64,000 nucleotides of DNA from assembly GCA_963832875.1 (NCBI GenBank), contig CAWHWB010000008.1, positions 124,001-188,000 on the forward strand, in the 5' to 3' direction. Each line of letters starts with the position of its first letter. The stretch's first letter is position 1. Positions 39,221 through 48,340 of this stretch are shown one piece after another. This DNA comes from AP-15 sp963832875 (GTDB lineage Bacteria > Pseudomonadota > Alphaproteobacteria > ATCC43930 > CGMCC-115725). Position numbers and translations under genes: made by a program. The notes below the pieces were generated by a model that saw only the letters and a program-made list of their open reading frames with translations, had not been told where the DNA came from and did not search any database.

Positions 39221-39910
39221 ATGCCACGCGGCCGGTTTATCACCCTCGAAGGCGGCGAGGGAGCCGGCAAATCGACCCAGGTGCGGCTGCTCGTCGCGGC
39301 CCTCGAAGGTGCCGGAATCGCAGCGCTGGCGACGCGCGAGCCGGGCGGGTCGGAGGGCGCCGAGGCGATCCGTCGGCTGCTGCTCGAAGGCGAAAACGCC
39401 CGCTGGGATGCGCAGCAGGAGGCGCTGCTGCTGGTGGCGGCCCGGCGCGACCATGTCGTGCGGTGCATCGAGCCGGCGCTGGCGGGCGGCGTGTGGGTGG
39501 TGTGCGACCGCTTCGCCGATTCGACGCTCGCTTATCAGGGCTATGGCCGAGGCCTCAGTCCCGCCGACATCGCCATGCTGCACCGCTTTGCGCTTGGCGA
39601 TTTCGCCCCGGACCTGACCCTCATTCTCGATGTTCCGGTGTCGGTCGGGCATGCCCGCGTCGCTGCCCGATCGGCGTTCGCCGACCGCTTCGAGCGCCTC
39701 GACCCCGCCTTTCACGACCGGCTGCGCCAAGGGTTCCGCGACATCGCCGCCACCGACCCCGGCCGATGCGTGCTGATCAACGCCGCCGGCGAACCGCAAG
39801 CGGTGTATCGGGCAGTGTGCGAGGCGGTAACGCAGCGGCTGGGCGTGGGGTTTGCCGCGTCAGGCGTAGATGCTGACGGGATCGCTCCGATCGGGAGCAT
39901 TGAACGATGA
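39221..39910 (+). CDS. tmk: dTMP kinase
   Basis: 229 residues. P-loop FITLEGGEGAGKSTQVRLL at the N-terminus, TREPGGSEGAEAIR (dTMP-binding DR-like loop region), VCDRFADSTLAYQGYGRGL (DRY-like motif) and LTLILDVPVSVGHARVAAR. It phosphorylates dTMP to dTDP in the cytosol. 19 bases after the carboxypeptidase gene and immediately upstream of holB, the standard alphaproteobacterial order. Confidence 0.95.
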   Translation: MPRGRFITLEGGEGAGKSTQVRLLVAALEGAGIAALATREPGGSEGAEAIRRLLLEGENARWDAQQEALLLVAARRDHVVRCIEPALAGGVWVVCDRFADSTLAYQGYGRGLSPADIAMLHRFALGDFAPDLTLILDVPVSVGHARVAARSAFADRFERLDPAFHDRLRQGFRDIAATDPGRCVLINAAGEPQAVYRAVCEAVTQRLGVGFAASGVDADGIAPIGSIER

Positions 39911-39923
39911 CCGGGCGCCGCTG

Positions 39924-41054
39924 ATGGCTCGCGAAGCCGATGCTGCAGCCGGTGCGGAGAGCGCCGCGCCGCCGCCGCGGGCGAACCCCGATCTAATCGG
40001 ACATGAAAGTGCCGAGCGCGAGCTCGAACGGCTCTACCGGACCGGCCGGCTGCCGCATGCGATCCTGCTCGGCGGCCCGCGCGGCATCGGCAAGGCGACG
40101 CTCGCGTTCCGCTTTGCCCGCTTTGTGCTGGCCCGAGGCGATCCCGCCGCCGAGGCGCCGCTGTTCGGCGGGGGCGAAACCGGGATCGCCGTGGATCCGC
40201 ACGGCGGCGTGTTTCGCCGGGTGGCGGCCGGCGGCCACGCCGATCTGTTGACCGTCGAGCGCGCCTGGGACCCGCGTCGCAGGCGGCTGCGCGGCGAGAT
40301 CCTGGTCGAGGATGCGCGCGAGATCGTCGGCTTTTTTCGGCTGACCGCGGCGGAGGAGGGCTGGCGCATCGTCATCATCGACGGCGCCGAAGAGATGAAC
40401 CGGAACGCCGCGAACGCGGTCCTGAAGATCCTCGAAGAGCCGCCGGGCCGGGCATTGCTGCTGCTGGTCAGCCACAACCCGGGGCGGTTGCTGCCGACGA
40501 TCCGCTCGCGCTGCCGGCGGCTGATGCTCGCCCCGTTGCCGCTGGCGGAAGCGACGCGGCTGATCCGGCAATACCGCCCGCAGCTCGACGAGGCCGAGGC
40601 CGTGGCGCTCGCGGCACTGTGCGCCGGCAGCGTCGGGCGCGCTCTGGGGCTCGCCGATGGCGGCGGCCTCGCCCTCTACCGCTCGCTGCTCGATGCGTTG
40701 TCGCCGACCCGGCGGAGCGATCCAGGCCGGCTGCACGACTTCGTCGACCGGCTTGCCCGCGGCGATGCGGAAGACGCTTATCGCGCGACCGAGGAATTGC
40801 TGTCGCAGCTTCTCGCCCGGCTCGCCGCGGCTGCCGCGGGCCGGGAGATCGGCCCCGAGCAAATTTCGCCGGGTGAGGTCGCCGCCCTTGAGCGCGCGAC
40901 GATGCAGGCCCTTGCCGCCGCCGGCGCTCCGGCGCAATGGGCCGATTTGCACGCCAAGATCGCGGATGATTTTGCCGCCGCCGATGCGCTGAACCTCGAC
41001 CGCAAGCAGACGCTGCTCGGCGCGTTCTTTGCCATCGAACAGATGGCGCGCTAG
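39924..41054 (+). CDS. holB: DNA polymerase III subunit delta prime
   Basis: 376 residues from ATG 39924; the open frame reaches 39870 inside tmk, but the extra 18 residues are unlike the family. Seen: LIGHESAERELERLYRTGRL, P-loop GGPRGIGKATLAFRFA, EILVEDAREIVGFF, WRIVIIDGAEEMNRNAANAV (Walker B-like), LKILEEPPGRALLLLVSH and SRCRRL (the SRC sensor motif). The zinc-binding Cys cluster of some delta-prime proteins is missing. Part of the clamp-loader complex. Follows tmk by 13 bases. Confidence 0.93.
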   Translation: MAREADAAAGAESAAPPPRANPDLIGHESAERELERLYRTGRLPHAILLGGPRGIGKATLAFRFARFVLARGDPAAEAPLFGGGETGIAVDPHGGVFRRVAAGGHADLLTVERAWDPRRRRLRGEILVEDAREIVGFFRLTAAEEGWRIVIIDGAEEMNRNAANAVLKILEEPPGRALLLLVSHNPGRLLPTIRSRCRRLMLAPLPLAEATRLIRQYRPQLDEAEAVALAALCAGSVGRALGLADGGGLALYRSLLDALSPTRRSDPGRLHDFVDRLARGDAEDAYRATEELLSQLLARLAAAAAGREIGPEQISPGEVAALERATMQALAAAGAPAQWADLHAKIADDFAAADALNLDRKQTLLGAFFAIEQMAR

Positions 41055-41121
41055 AACCGGCCCGCGCTGATGGCTGGATCGCGAGCGGTCCCGGCCCATA
41101 TCTGGGGTTTGGAGAGGATCA

Positions 41122-42657
41122 ATGAGCGCGCAACGGCCGTTTTTCGTCACGACGCCGATCTATTACGTCAACGACCTGCCGCATCTGGGCCACGCCTACA
41201 CCACGGTGGCGTGCGACGCCTTGGCGCGCTTCATGCGGCTCGACGGACGGCCCGTCAAATTCTTGACCGGAACCGACGAGCACGGCCAGAAGGTCGCGCA
41301 GTCAGCGGCCGCGGCAGGGGTTTCGCCACAGGAGTTCGCCGACCGCAACTCGGAGCGGTTCCGTGAAGTTACGCGGCTGCTGAATATCTCCCACGACGAA
41401 TTCATCCGCACCACTGAGCCGCGTCACACGCGAGCGGTACAGGCGTTGTGGCAGGAATTGGAGCGGCGCGGCGAAATCTATCTCGGCCGCTTTGCCGGCT
41501 GGTATGCGATACGCGATGAAGCCTTCTACGAGGAAAGCGAACTGGTCGACGGCCGGGCGCCGACCGGCGCCGAGGTCGAGTGGCTCGAAGAGGAGAATTA
41601 TTTTTTCCGCCTGTCGGCTTGGCAGAAGCCCTTGCTGGCCTATTATGACGCCAATCCCGACGCGGTGGCGCCACGCGGTCGGCGCAACGAGGTGATCAGC
41701 TTCATCAAGGGCGGGCTCAACGACCTGTCCATCTCGAGAACCAGCTTCACCTGGGGGGTTCCGGTACCCGGGCACCCTGGTCACGTCGTCTATGTCTGGC
41801 TCGACGCGCTGATAAACTACATCACTGCCGCCGGTTACCCGCAGTGGCACAATCACGATTCTTCAGGCCTTTGGCCCGCAGATCTTCATGTAGTAGGTAA
41901 AGACATTGTCCGCTTCCATGCAGTTTATTGGCCGGCGTTTTTGATGGCCGCAGGGCTGGACCCGCCGCGCCGCGTCTTCGCCCATGGCTGGTGGACCGTG
42001 GAAGGCGAAAAGATGTCGAAATCGCTCGGCAACTTCATCGCGCCGAAACAACTGGTCGATACCTATGGGGTTGATCCAGTACGCTATTTCATGCTGCGGG
42101 AGTTGCCGTTCGGCAGCGACGGCGATTTTTCGCAACGCGCCGTCGTGGCCCGGGTCAACGGTGACCTCGCCAATGATTTCGGCAATCTGGCGCAGCGCGT
42201 GCTGGTCATGATCAATCGCGACTGCGACGCGATCTTGCCCGATCCTGGCCCGCTTGCCGGCGCCGACGAGACCCTGCTCAGGGCTGCGAGCTCGCTCTTA
42301 GGAACGGTCCGCGACCATATGGCAGATCTAGCATTCCATCTTGCCCTCGAAGCCATTTGGCGGGTTGTCGCCGAGGCCAACCGCTATGTCGACGAGCAGG
42401 CACCTTGGGTGCTACGCCGTAACGATCGGGCGCGGATGGGCACAGTGCTCTATAGCCTGGCAGAGGTTATCCGGCATCTCGCTATTCTGGTGCAACCGTT
42501 TGTTCCGGTTGCGGCGGCGAAGCTTCTCGACCAGCTCGCCGTGCCGCCGGCGTCGCGCGATTTCGCCACGTTGGAAACAGCACCGCTTGTCCCGGGCACG
42601 CTGCTGCCGAAGCCTGCGGGCATTTTTCCGCGGTTTGTCGAAGCGTCGGCGGCGTGA
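41122..42657 (+). CDS. metG: Methionine--tRNA ligase
   Basis: 511 residues, ATG 41122 with GGAGAGG four bases before it. Seen: TTPIYYVNDLPHLGHAYT (HIGH box as HLGH), FLTGTDEHGQKVAQ, GWYAIRDEAFYEESEL (the connective region without zinc Cys, the short type), and KMSKSLGNF (KMSKS box). It has no C-terminal tRNA-binding (EMAP-like) domain. Charges tRNA-Met and tRNA-fMet. Stop overlaps the TatD start by 4 bases (GTGA). Confidence 0.97.
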   Translation: MSAQRPFFVTTPIYYVNDLPHLGHAYTTVACDALARFMRLDGRPVKFLTGTDEHGQKVAQSAAAAGVSPQEFADRNSERFREVTRLLNISHDEFIRTTEPRHTRAVQALWQELERRGEIYLGRFAGWYAIRDEAFYEESELVDGRAPTGAEVEWLEEENYFFRLSAWQKPLLAYYDANPDAVAPRGRRNEVISFIKGGLNDLSISRTSFTWGVPVPGHPGHVVYVWLDALINYITAAGYPQWHNHDSSGLWPADLHVVGKDIVRFHAVYWPAFLMAAGLDPPRRVFAHGWWTVEGEKMSKSLGNFIAPKQLVDTYGVDPVRYFMLRELPFGSDGDFSQRAVVARVNGDLANDFGNLAQRVLVMINRDCDAILPDPGPLAGADETLLRAASSLLGTVRDHMADLAFHLALEAIWRVVAEANRYVDEQAPWVLRRNDRARMGTVLYSLAEVIRHLAILVQPFVPVAAAKLLDQLAVPPASRDFATLETAPLVPGTLLPKPAGIFPRFVEASAA

Positions 42658-43472
42658 GCGGCGCTGGCAACAGGGCGGCAATGCTGGTCGACAGCCATTG
42701 CCATCTGGACTTTCCGGATTTCGCAGCGGAACGCGAAGCGGTCGTCGCCCGCGCCCGCGCGGCCGGGGTCGGCGCGATGCTGACGATCACGACCCGGCTC
42801 GACGAGTTCGTGGGGGTGCGCGCGATTGCCGAGAGCGATGCAGCGATCTGGTGCTCGGTCGGAGCGCATCCGCACGAGGCGGCCGACCACGCGGCTTTGC
42901 TCCCCGAGCAATTGATAGCACTCGCGGCGCATCCCAAGGTCGTCGGCCTCGGCGAGACCGGGCTCGATTTTCATTATGATCTAAGCCCGCGCGACATTCA
43001 GGAGCGCGTCTTCCGCGCCCATCTCGCAGCCTCGCATCAGACCGGGTTGCCGCTGATCATTCACGCTCGCAACGCGGACGGCGCAATAGCGCGAATTCTT
43101 GAGGAACAACATCCGCCACCTGGCGTATTGCATTGTTTTTCCAGCGGTCGGGAATTGGCTGAAAAGGCGCTCGCGCTCGGCTTCTACGTCTCGATTTCGG
43201 GCATCGTGACCTTCAAGAACGCCGACGAGCTGCGCGCGATCGTGCGCGACCTGCCGCTCGACCGGTTGCTGGTCGAGACCGACAGCCCTTACCTGGCCCC
43301 GGTGCCGTATCGCGGCAAGCGCAACGAGCCGGCCTTTGTCGCAGCCACCGCGGCGGCGGTCGCCGCGCTTAAGGGAATCGAGATCGAGCATCTGGCAGAA
43401 GCGACCACCACCAATTTCTTTCGTCTGTTCGCCAAGGCGGCGACGCCATCGGCAACCCCGCTTACCTCATGA
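42654..43472 (+). CDS. TatD family metal-dependent hydrolase (YcfH type)
   Basis: 272 residues from GTG 42654, which overlaps the metG stop; ATG 42681 gives MLVDSHCHLDF and is an equally good start. Metal ligands: DSHCHLDF (HxH), GLGETGLDFHYD (Glu), LIIHARNAD (His), VLHCFSSGRE (His) and LVETDSPYLAP (Asp). A TIM-barrel deoxyribonuclease or D-amino acyl-tRNA deacylase family. The metG-tatD-MBL order is conserved in many proteobacteria. Overlaps the next gene by 4 bases. Confidence 0.94.
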   Translation: MSGAGNRAAMLVDSHCHLDFPDFAAEREAVVARARAAGVGAMLTITTRLDEFVGVRAIAESDAAIWCSVGAHPHEAADHAALLPEQLIALAAHPKVVGLGETGLDFHYDLSPRDIQERVFRAHLAASHQTGLPLIIHARNADGAIARILEEQHPPPGVLHCFSSGRELAEKALALGFYVSISGIVTFKNADELRAIVRDLPLDRLLVETDSPYLAPVPYRGKRNEPAFVAATAAAVAALKGIEIEHLAEATTTNFFRLFAKAATPSATPLTS

Positions 43473-44242
43473 AGGTGACGATCCTCGGCTGCGGTGCATC
43501 GACCGGGGTGCCGGCGATCGGCCCGGACTGGGGAGAGTGCGATCCGGCTGATCCCCGCAATCGTCGCCGCCGAGCGTCGTTGCTGGTCGAAATCGGGTCG
43601 CTCGCGATCCTGATCGACACCTCGCCCGACCTGCGCGAACAGCTGATCGATACGCGGGTGGCAAGGCTCGACGCAGTGTTGATGACCCACGCGCATGCCG
43701 ACCACCTGCACGGCATCGACGATCTGCGCACCGTCAACCGGCTGATGTGCGCGGCGATCCCGCTTTGGGCCGACGGCAAAACCTTAGCGGAAATCCGCCG
43801 CCGCTTCGGCTATGTGCTCGAACCGCCGGAGGAACCGGGCCGGTATTACAAGCCGTGCCTGACGCCGCACGAGATCGGCGGCCCATTTACTATCGCTAGC
43901 TCCCGGGTGGTGCCGTTCGCGCAGGATCATGGGTTCAGCACGACGCTCGGCTTTCGCATCGGGCCGATGGCCTATTCTACCGACGTGACCGAACTCGACG
44001 ACGACGCCTTTGCCGCGGTCGCCGGCGTCGAGCTGTGGATCGTCGACTGCCTGCGCCGAGCTCCGCACCCGACCCACAGCCACCTCGAAAAGTCGCTCGC
44101 CTGGATCGCCCGGGCGGGTCCGCGCCGCGCCGTCCTGACCCATATGGACCAGAGCCTCGACTATCGCCAACTCAGCGCCGAACTGCCCTCGGGCGTCGAG
44201 CCCGGCCGGGACGGTCTCGTCATCGAATTGCCGGACCGGTGA
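43469..44242 (+). CDS. MBL-fold metallo-hydrolase (PhnP-like phosphodiesterase)
   Basis: 257 residues. Seen: VTILGCGASTGVPAIG (N-terminal strand and turn of PhnP relatives), LIDTSPDLREQLI, MTHAHADHLHGIDDLR (HxHxDH metal motif), FSTTLGFRIGPMAYSTDVTEL (Asp ligand) and VLTHMDQSLDY (C-terminal His). PhnP enzymes hydrolyse cyclic phosphodiesters; in this operon context (metG-tatD) the physiological substrate is not established. Start overlaps tatD by 4 bases; stop overlaps the GNAT start by 4 bases. Confidence 0.9.
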   Translation: MKVTILGCGASTGVPAIGPDWGECDPADPRNRRRRASLLVEIGSLAILIDTSPDLREQLIDTRVARLDAVLMTHAHADHLHGIDDLRTVNRLMCAAIPLWADGKTLAEIRRRFGYVLEPPEEPGRYYKPCLTPHEIGGPFTIASSRVVPFAQDHGFSTTLGFRIGPMAYSTDVTELDDDAFAAVAGVELWIVDCLRRAPHPTHSHLEKSLAWIARAGPRRAVLTHMDQSLDYRQLSAELPSGVEPGRDGLVIELPDR

Positions 44243-44685
44243 TCCGGGCGGCGCAGGCGACGGACCGGGCGGCCGTCGAAGCGATCATCGACGCGGCCTA
44301 TTCGACCTATGTCGAGCGGATCGGCAAGCCGCCGGGACCGATGCTCGACGATTATGCGGCGCTGATCGACACCGGCCTCGTCAACGTGCTCGAAGACGCC
44401 GACCGCGCGGTCGCGGCGGTGATCGTGCTGATCCCGAAAGCCGATGACCTGCTGCTCGACAACGTCGCGGTGCGGCCCGACCGCCAGGGAAACGGGTTTG
44501 GGCGGGCGCTGATCGCGTTTGCCGAAACCGAGGCGCGGCGGTTGGGATACGCCGAGCTGCGGCTCTACACCCACGAGAAGATGACCGAGAACATCGCGTT
44601 CTACTCCCGGCTCGGCTTTGTTGAGACCGGCCGCGGACGAGAGGCCGGCTACGATCGCGTCTTTATGCGTAAACGGGTCGAGTAG
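44239..44685 (+). CDS. GNAT family N-acetyltransferase
   Basis: 148 residues from GTG 44239, overlapping the preceding stop (GTGA); an upstream open frame lies within the MBL gene. Seen: VIRAAQATDRAAVEAIIDAAY at the N-terminus, LLLDNVAVRPDRQGNGFGRAL (acetyl-CoA binding Q/RxxGxG/A), RLGYAELRLYTHEKMTENIAFYSRLGF and GYDRVFMRKR. This is the phosphinothricin/ribosomal-type group; the acceptor is unknown. Last gene of the metG run. Confidence 0.9.
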   Translation: MIRAAQATDRAAVEAIIDAAYSTYVERIGKPPGPMLDDYAALIDTGLVNVLEDADRAVAAVIVLIPKADDLLLDNVAVRPDRQGNGFGRALIAFAETEARRLGYAELRLYTHEKMTENIAFYSRLGFVETGRGREAGYDRVFMRKRVE

Positions 44686-44689
44686 TTTC

Positions 44690-44705
44690 CATAATATATA
44701 TTATG
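44690..44705. repeat. Perfect 16-base AT-rich palindrome CATAATATATATTATG
   Basis: Every base pairs with its reverse complement. It sits between the GNAT stop (44685) and the truncated methyltransferase (44713) and stands out from the GC-rich flanks. It might act as a bidirectional terminator or mark a past deletion point. Confidence 0.8.
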
Positions 44706-44712
44706 CGACAAA

Positions 44713-45084
44713 CTACGCTGGCGCACGCGGCCCGTTTCGAGACGCGAAATCAGGCGCGCGTGGAACGACATACTCGCCCGGCTGCGGGGCGGCGCTGCTG
44801 ATCAGCGCGGCATGCAGGGACGGCTGGCCGTTATTCAGATGACGCTCAGGAAGAATCCCGACGACGTCGTTGGTATAGAGGTAGACGGGGTCGACACCCT
44901 GAGTTGCTACGTACTTTTGGCCGGCGCCGCGCCAGCGCAGCACAGGCCATGGCCCGAGACCGAGGAAATCCTCGCGCCTGACCGCGGCAAAGGCCGCCTC
45001 GACGCGCAGGTCGGCAACCCCGGCGGCGGCCATGACTTGTTTCGCGTAGGCCCGCCGCACAATCTCCAGCTGTCGCGGCTCCAT
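44713..45084 (-). pseudogene. C-terminally truncated protein-L-isoaspartate O-methyltransferase-like gene
   Basis: 123 residues. The N-terminal part resembles pcm-type methyltransferases: QLEIVRRAYAKQVMAAAGV, AAFAAVRREDFLG, then ILPERHLNNGQPSLHAALIS and PQPGEYVV. In full-length relatives the next residues are the glycine-rich SAM motif (HIGAGxGYY) and a further 80 or so residues; here the frame ends in an unrelated PRAPDFASRNGPRAP tail. With no SAM-binding core it cannot be active as a methyltransferase. It begins 57 bases from the divergent GNAT gene. Confidence 0.65.
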
Positions 45085-45141
45085 CTGCTATCGCCTCCGC
45101 GGCCGGCGGCCTATGTTGGGTGCGGCATCATAGCACAGGAG

Positions 45142-45591
45142 ATGTTGGTGGATCTGCCGCCAGGATTTCGGCTCAGCTTTGAGGACCAGCCCTCATGGGC
45201 CGACCGCGAATGCATCGATAACGCGCTCGGCGAATACAATGCGCCGTTTTTGCGGGACCCGCGCTACAGCTATTTCGGAATTTTCGTGCGCGACGCCAAC
45301 GCGGCGATCCAGGCCGGCCTGACCGGCAACTGCTATGCCGGCTGGCTGTTCGTGAACTTGCTGTGGGTAGACGGCGATCTGCGTCGACAGGGTATTGGGC
45401 GCCGGTTGATCGCCGAGGCGGAGCAGCACGCCCTCGCCTTCGGCTGCCATTCGGCCTATGTCGACACTTTCTCGTTCCAGGCGCCCGATTTTTATCGAAA
45501 TCTTGGCTACGAGGTGTTCGGCACGCTCGACTATCCACCCGACCACCGGCGCATCTTCCTTAAGAAGCGGTTGACGCCGGAAATCCGATGA
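45142..45591 (+). CDS. GNAT family N-acetyltransferase
   Basis: 149 residues from ATG 45142; GTG 45148 has better spacing from an AGGAG site and may be the real start. Seen: GWLFVNLLWVDGDLRRQGIGRRLIAEAEQHA (acetyl-CoA loop RRQGIG), CHSAYVDTFSFQAPDFYRNLGYEVFG and IFLKKRL. Its YVDTFSFQAPDFYRNLGYE ending is typical of a widespread small GNAT group of unknown substrate. Stop overlaps mazG by 4 bases. Confidence 0.9.
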   Translation: MLVDLPPGFRLSFEDQPSWADRECIDNALGEYNAPFLRDPRYSYFGIFVRDANAAIQAGLTGNCYAGWLFVNLLWVDGDLRRQGIGRRLIAEAEQHALAFGCHSAYVDTFSFQAPDFYRNLGYEVFGTLDYPPDHRRIFLKKRLTPEIR

Positions 45592-46385
45592 GCAATTCGC
45601 TCGACCGGCTGCTGGCGATCATGGCCCGGCTGCGCGACCCCGAGCATGGCTGCCCGTGGGACTGCGAGCAGGATTTCGCGACGATCGCCCCCTATACGAT
45701 CGAGGAGGCCTACGAGGTCGCCGACGCGATCCAGCGCGGCGACATCGCGGGGCTGAAGGACGAGCTCGGCGATCTGTTGTTTCAGGTGGTGTTTCACGCG
45801 CGGATGGCCGAGGAGGCCGGGCATTTCGGTTTCGACGATGTCGCCGCAGCGATCGCCGACAAGATGGTGCGCCGCCACCCGCACGTGTTCGGCGATGTGC
45901 AGATCGCTTCCGCCGCGGAGCAGAGCGAGGCCTGGGAGGAGCACAAAGCCAAAGAGCGCGATGCTTATGCCGCAGCCGCCGGCACCTGCGCGAGCGTGCT
46001 CGACGGGGTGGCGCTGGCCCTCCCTGCCCTGCTGCGCGCCGCCAAGATCCAGGCGCGTGCGGCGCGAATCGGCTTCGACTGGGCCGAGGCGCGGCCGGTC
46101 GTCGCCAAGCTCGCCGAGGAAATCGCCGAGCTCGAGGCCGAATTGGATAACGGGGCCGACCCTGCGAAGGTCGAGGACGAGATGGGCGACATCCTGTTCG
46201 CCGCCGCCAATCTCGCGCGCAAGCTCGAGATCGACCCGGAAGCGGCGTTGCGCCGCGCGACGGCGAAATTCGAGCGCCGCTTTCGTGCCCTCGAGGCGCT
46301 CGCCGCCGAGCGCGCCATCGGCCGCGACCTCGACGCGCTCGAAGCGCTGTGGCAAGAGGTCAAACGCGCCGAACAGAGCGGCTGA
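45588..46385 (+). CDS. mazG: Nucleoside triphosphate pyrophosphohydrolase MazG
   Basis: 265 residues with two MazG domains. First: HGCPWDCEQDFATIAPY, IEEAYEVADAIQRGD (ExxE metal site), LKDELGDLLFQVVFHARMA (ExxD). Second: KLAEEIAELEAELDNG and VEDEMGDILFAAANLARKL, then LRRATAKFERRFRALE. It hydrolyses aberrant NTPs to NMP and PPi. In many alphaproteobacteria mazG follows hfq-hflX; here a PEP-CTERM gene separates it from hflX, which is on the other strand. Confidence 0.95.
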   Translation: MSNSLDRLLAIMARLRDPEHGCPWDCEQDFATIAPYTIEEAYEVADAIQRGDIAGLKDELGDLLFQVVFHARMAEEAGHFGFDDVAAAIADKMVRRHPHVFGDVQIASAAEQSEAWEEHKAKERDAYAAAAGTCASVLDGVALALPALLRAAKIQARAARIGFDWAEARPVVAKLAEEIAELEAELDNGADPAKVEDEMGDILFAAANLARKLEIDPEAALRRATAKFERRFRALEALAAERAIGRDLDALEALWQEVKRAEQSG

Positions 46386-46541
46386 AGACGCCTGGTCGGG
46401 GACCCCTCACCCACCCGGGCCTGCGGGGAGACGAGCCCGGAAATTGAACCGGGCGAGTGACATAAAACCGACATCGCGCACCGTTAAATTTCGCTGCGTC
46501 GGGCCGTTGCCTGGGTCCGTTCGCAGCGATAGGGGAAAAGC

Positions 46542-48218
46542 GTGATTGCAGGAGCGGGATCGGCCGGACTGCCGAAATGGCATCGCATGCCCCCATGGCC
46601 ATGCTGTACGGCGGCCGGTGCGCTCGCCGTAATTGTCGCCGCCGCAGCGACATCGAGCGCCATCGCGGCGCCGATCGGTTTTACCCCCGGCGATCTGGCG
46701 GTGACGTATAGCGTCTATCCCGGCTTGACCAACCCCTATACGGGAAGCACCGGCGGCTACGTAACCCCGGACATCGTTGCCGGGACCACAGTGCTGCCGA
46801 TCAGCCCGCCGGCAACCGCGAGCAACGGCGGCAGCTATCCGGGCGTTTTCAGCAACACCTCGGTCGACGCCAATTTCGGCGTCACCTCGCCTATCTATCT
46901 GGGCCAGATCACGCCGACCGGGACGATGGTCGGCACCACCGATTTGACGGCGCTGACCGGCATCACCACCAGCTTCAGCTCGAAATCGGAATTGTCGCTC
47001 AATCTGTCGACCGACGGCAGCGCACTGACCTTGTCCGGCTACAATGCCCCGGTCGGCACGATCGACGCATCCAATGCGAACACCCCGGGTCACATCGACC
47101 CGACCAACACCGACACGCAAACGCCAACCAACCGCTCGGTCGTGCAGGTCGACGCCAACGGCAGCATCGAGGTCACCAACACGAACGCCTACAGCGGCAA
47201 TAACGGGCGCGCGGCAATCCTGGCGAATAACGTCAACGGCACCGGGCAGAGCGAATACCTGCTGGCCGGCAACGCCGGCAACGGCTCCGGAACCCCGCCG
47301 ACGAACCTCGTCGACAACACCGGCGTGCAGCTGATCGCGCCGGGCAGCAGCAATCCCGAATCAACCGTGGTCGGGGAACAGCAAGGCACGCCCGGATCGA
47401 AGAACGGGTTCCAGTACGGTTTTTCGGTAACCCAGACCAACCCGGCGACCGGATTGCCCTACGGCGCGGCCGACAAGTCGGGCAAGGACGACAATTTCCG
47501 CGGCGAGACGATCTTCGACAATACGCTCTACGTGACCAAGGGCAGCGGCAGCAACGGCATCAACACGGTCTACCAGGTCACCGCGCCAGGCGGGCTGCCC
47601 ACCGCGACCACCGCTGCGACGACGCAGATCGCGCCGCTGAAGGGCTTTCCGACCTTCCTCGCCAGCAGCACGACGCCGCCCCCTGCATTCCCTTACGGGT
47701 TTCAGCCGTTCGGCATCTGGTTCGCCAATGCCGACACGCTCTATGTCGGCGACGAAGGCGACGGGGTGATCGCCGACGCTGCGAACGACCCCAATGCCGG
47801 GCTCGAAAAATGGAGCTTTAACGGCACGCAGTGGATACTCGACTACACCTTGCAGTCGGGGCTCGGCCTCGGCACGGATTACACGCTCGGCGACTATCCC
47901 GCCACCGCAACCGACGGGTTGCGTAACATTACGGGTGTGGTGAACAGCAACGGCACGGTGACGATCTACGGCGCCACCTCGACCGTCAGCACTTCGGGCG
48001 ATCAGGGGGCCGACCCCAACGAGATTGTCTCGATCGTCGATGATATCGCCGACACGACATTGCCGGCCGATGAAGATTTCTCGGTGCTCGACGGGCCGCA
48101 ATACGGCGTCGTCTATCGCGGCGTCGCCAGCGACCCGGTGCCCGAGCCGGCGACGATCCCGATCTTGCTTTCGGCGCTGGCCGGGTTCGGCATCGTGCGA
48201 CGGCGGCGCGCTGGGTGA
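46542..48218 (+). CDS. PEP-CTERM sorting-domain protein, secreted
   Basis: 558 residues from GTG 46542 with AGGGGA eight bases upstream. An N-terminal signal peptide (AAGALAVIVAAAATSSAIAA) is followed by a long Gly/Ser/Thr/Asn-rich body with many short strands, low in Lys and Arg, and a C-terminal VPEPATIPILLSALAGFGIV plus RRRRAG: the Pro-Glu-Pro motif, hydrophobic helix and basic end recognised by exosortase. The central part (FGIWFANADTLYVGDEGDG) recalls a beta-propeller repeat. Expected at the cell surface or in the matrix. No exosortase is in the window. Confidence 0.85.
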   Translation: MIAGAGSAGLPKWHRMPPWPCCTAAGALAVIVAAAATSSAIAAPIGFTPGDLAVTYSVYPGLTNPYTGSTGGYVTPDIVAGTTVLPISPPATASNGGSYPGVFSNTSVDANFGVTSPIYLGQITPTGTMVGTTDLTALTGITTSFSSKSELSLNLSTDGSALTLSGYNAPVGTIDASNANTPGHIDPTNTDTQTPTNRSVVQVDANGSIEVTNTNAYSGNNGRAAILANNVNGTGQSEYLLAGNAGNGSGTPPTNLVDNTGVQLIAPGSSNPESTVVGEQQGTPGSKNGFQYGFSVTQTNPATGLPYGAADKSGKDDNFRGETIFDNTLYVTKGSGSNGINTVYQVTAPGGLPTATTAATTQIAPLKGFPTFLASSTTPPPAFPYGFQPFGIWFANADTLYVGDEGDGVIADAANDPNAGLEKWSFNGTQWILDYTLQSGLGLGTDYTLGDYPATATDGLRNITGVVNSNGTVTIYGATSTVSTSGDQGADPNEIVSIVDDIADTTLPADEDFSVLDGPQYGVVYRGVASDPVPEPATIPILLSALAGFGIVRRRRAG

Positions 48219-48340
48219 TGCACGCCCTGCCCGGCTCTCGTTCCCCCCTCCCTACCCGCCCCCTTCCCATCGCGTCGTGATGGGCCCCTTCCCTCCCCCC
48301 AATGCGCGAGAGGGTGCCGACGGTCCGCGTGCGATCGGTA

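Noticed and set aside
44812..45141. N-terminal extension of the second GNAT gene
   Set aside because: This part runs antisense through the truncated methyltransferase gene and has no GNAT sequence; the domain starts at 45142-45148.
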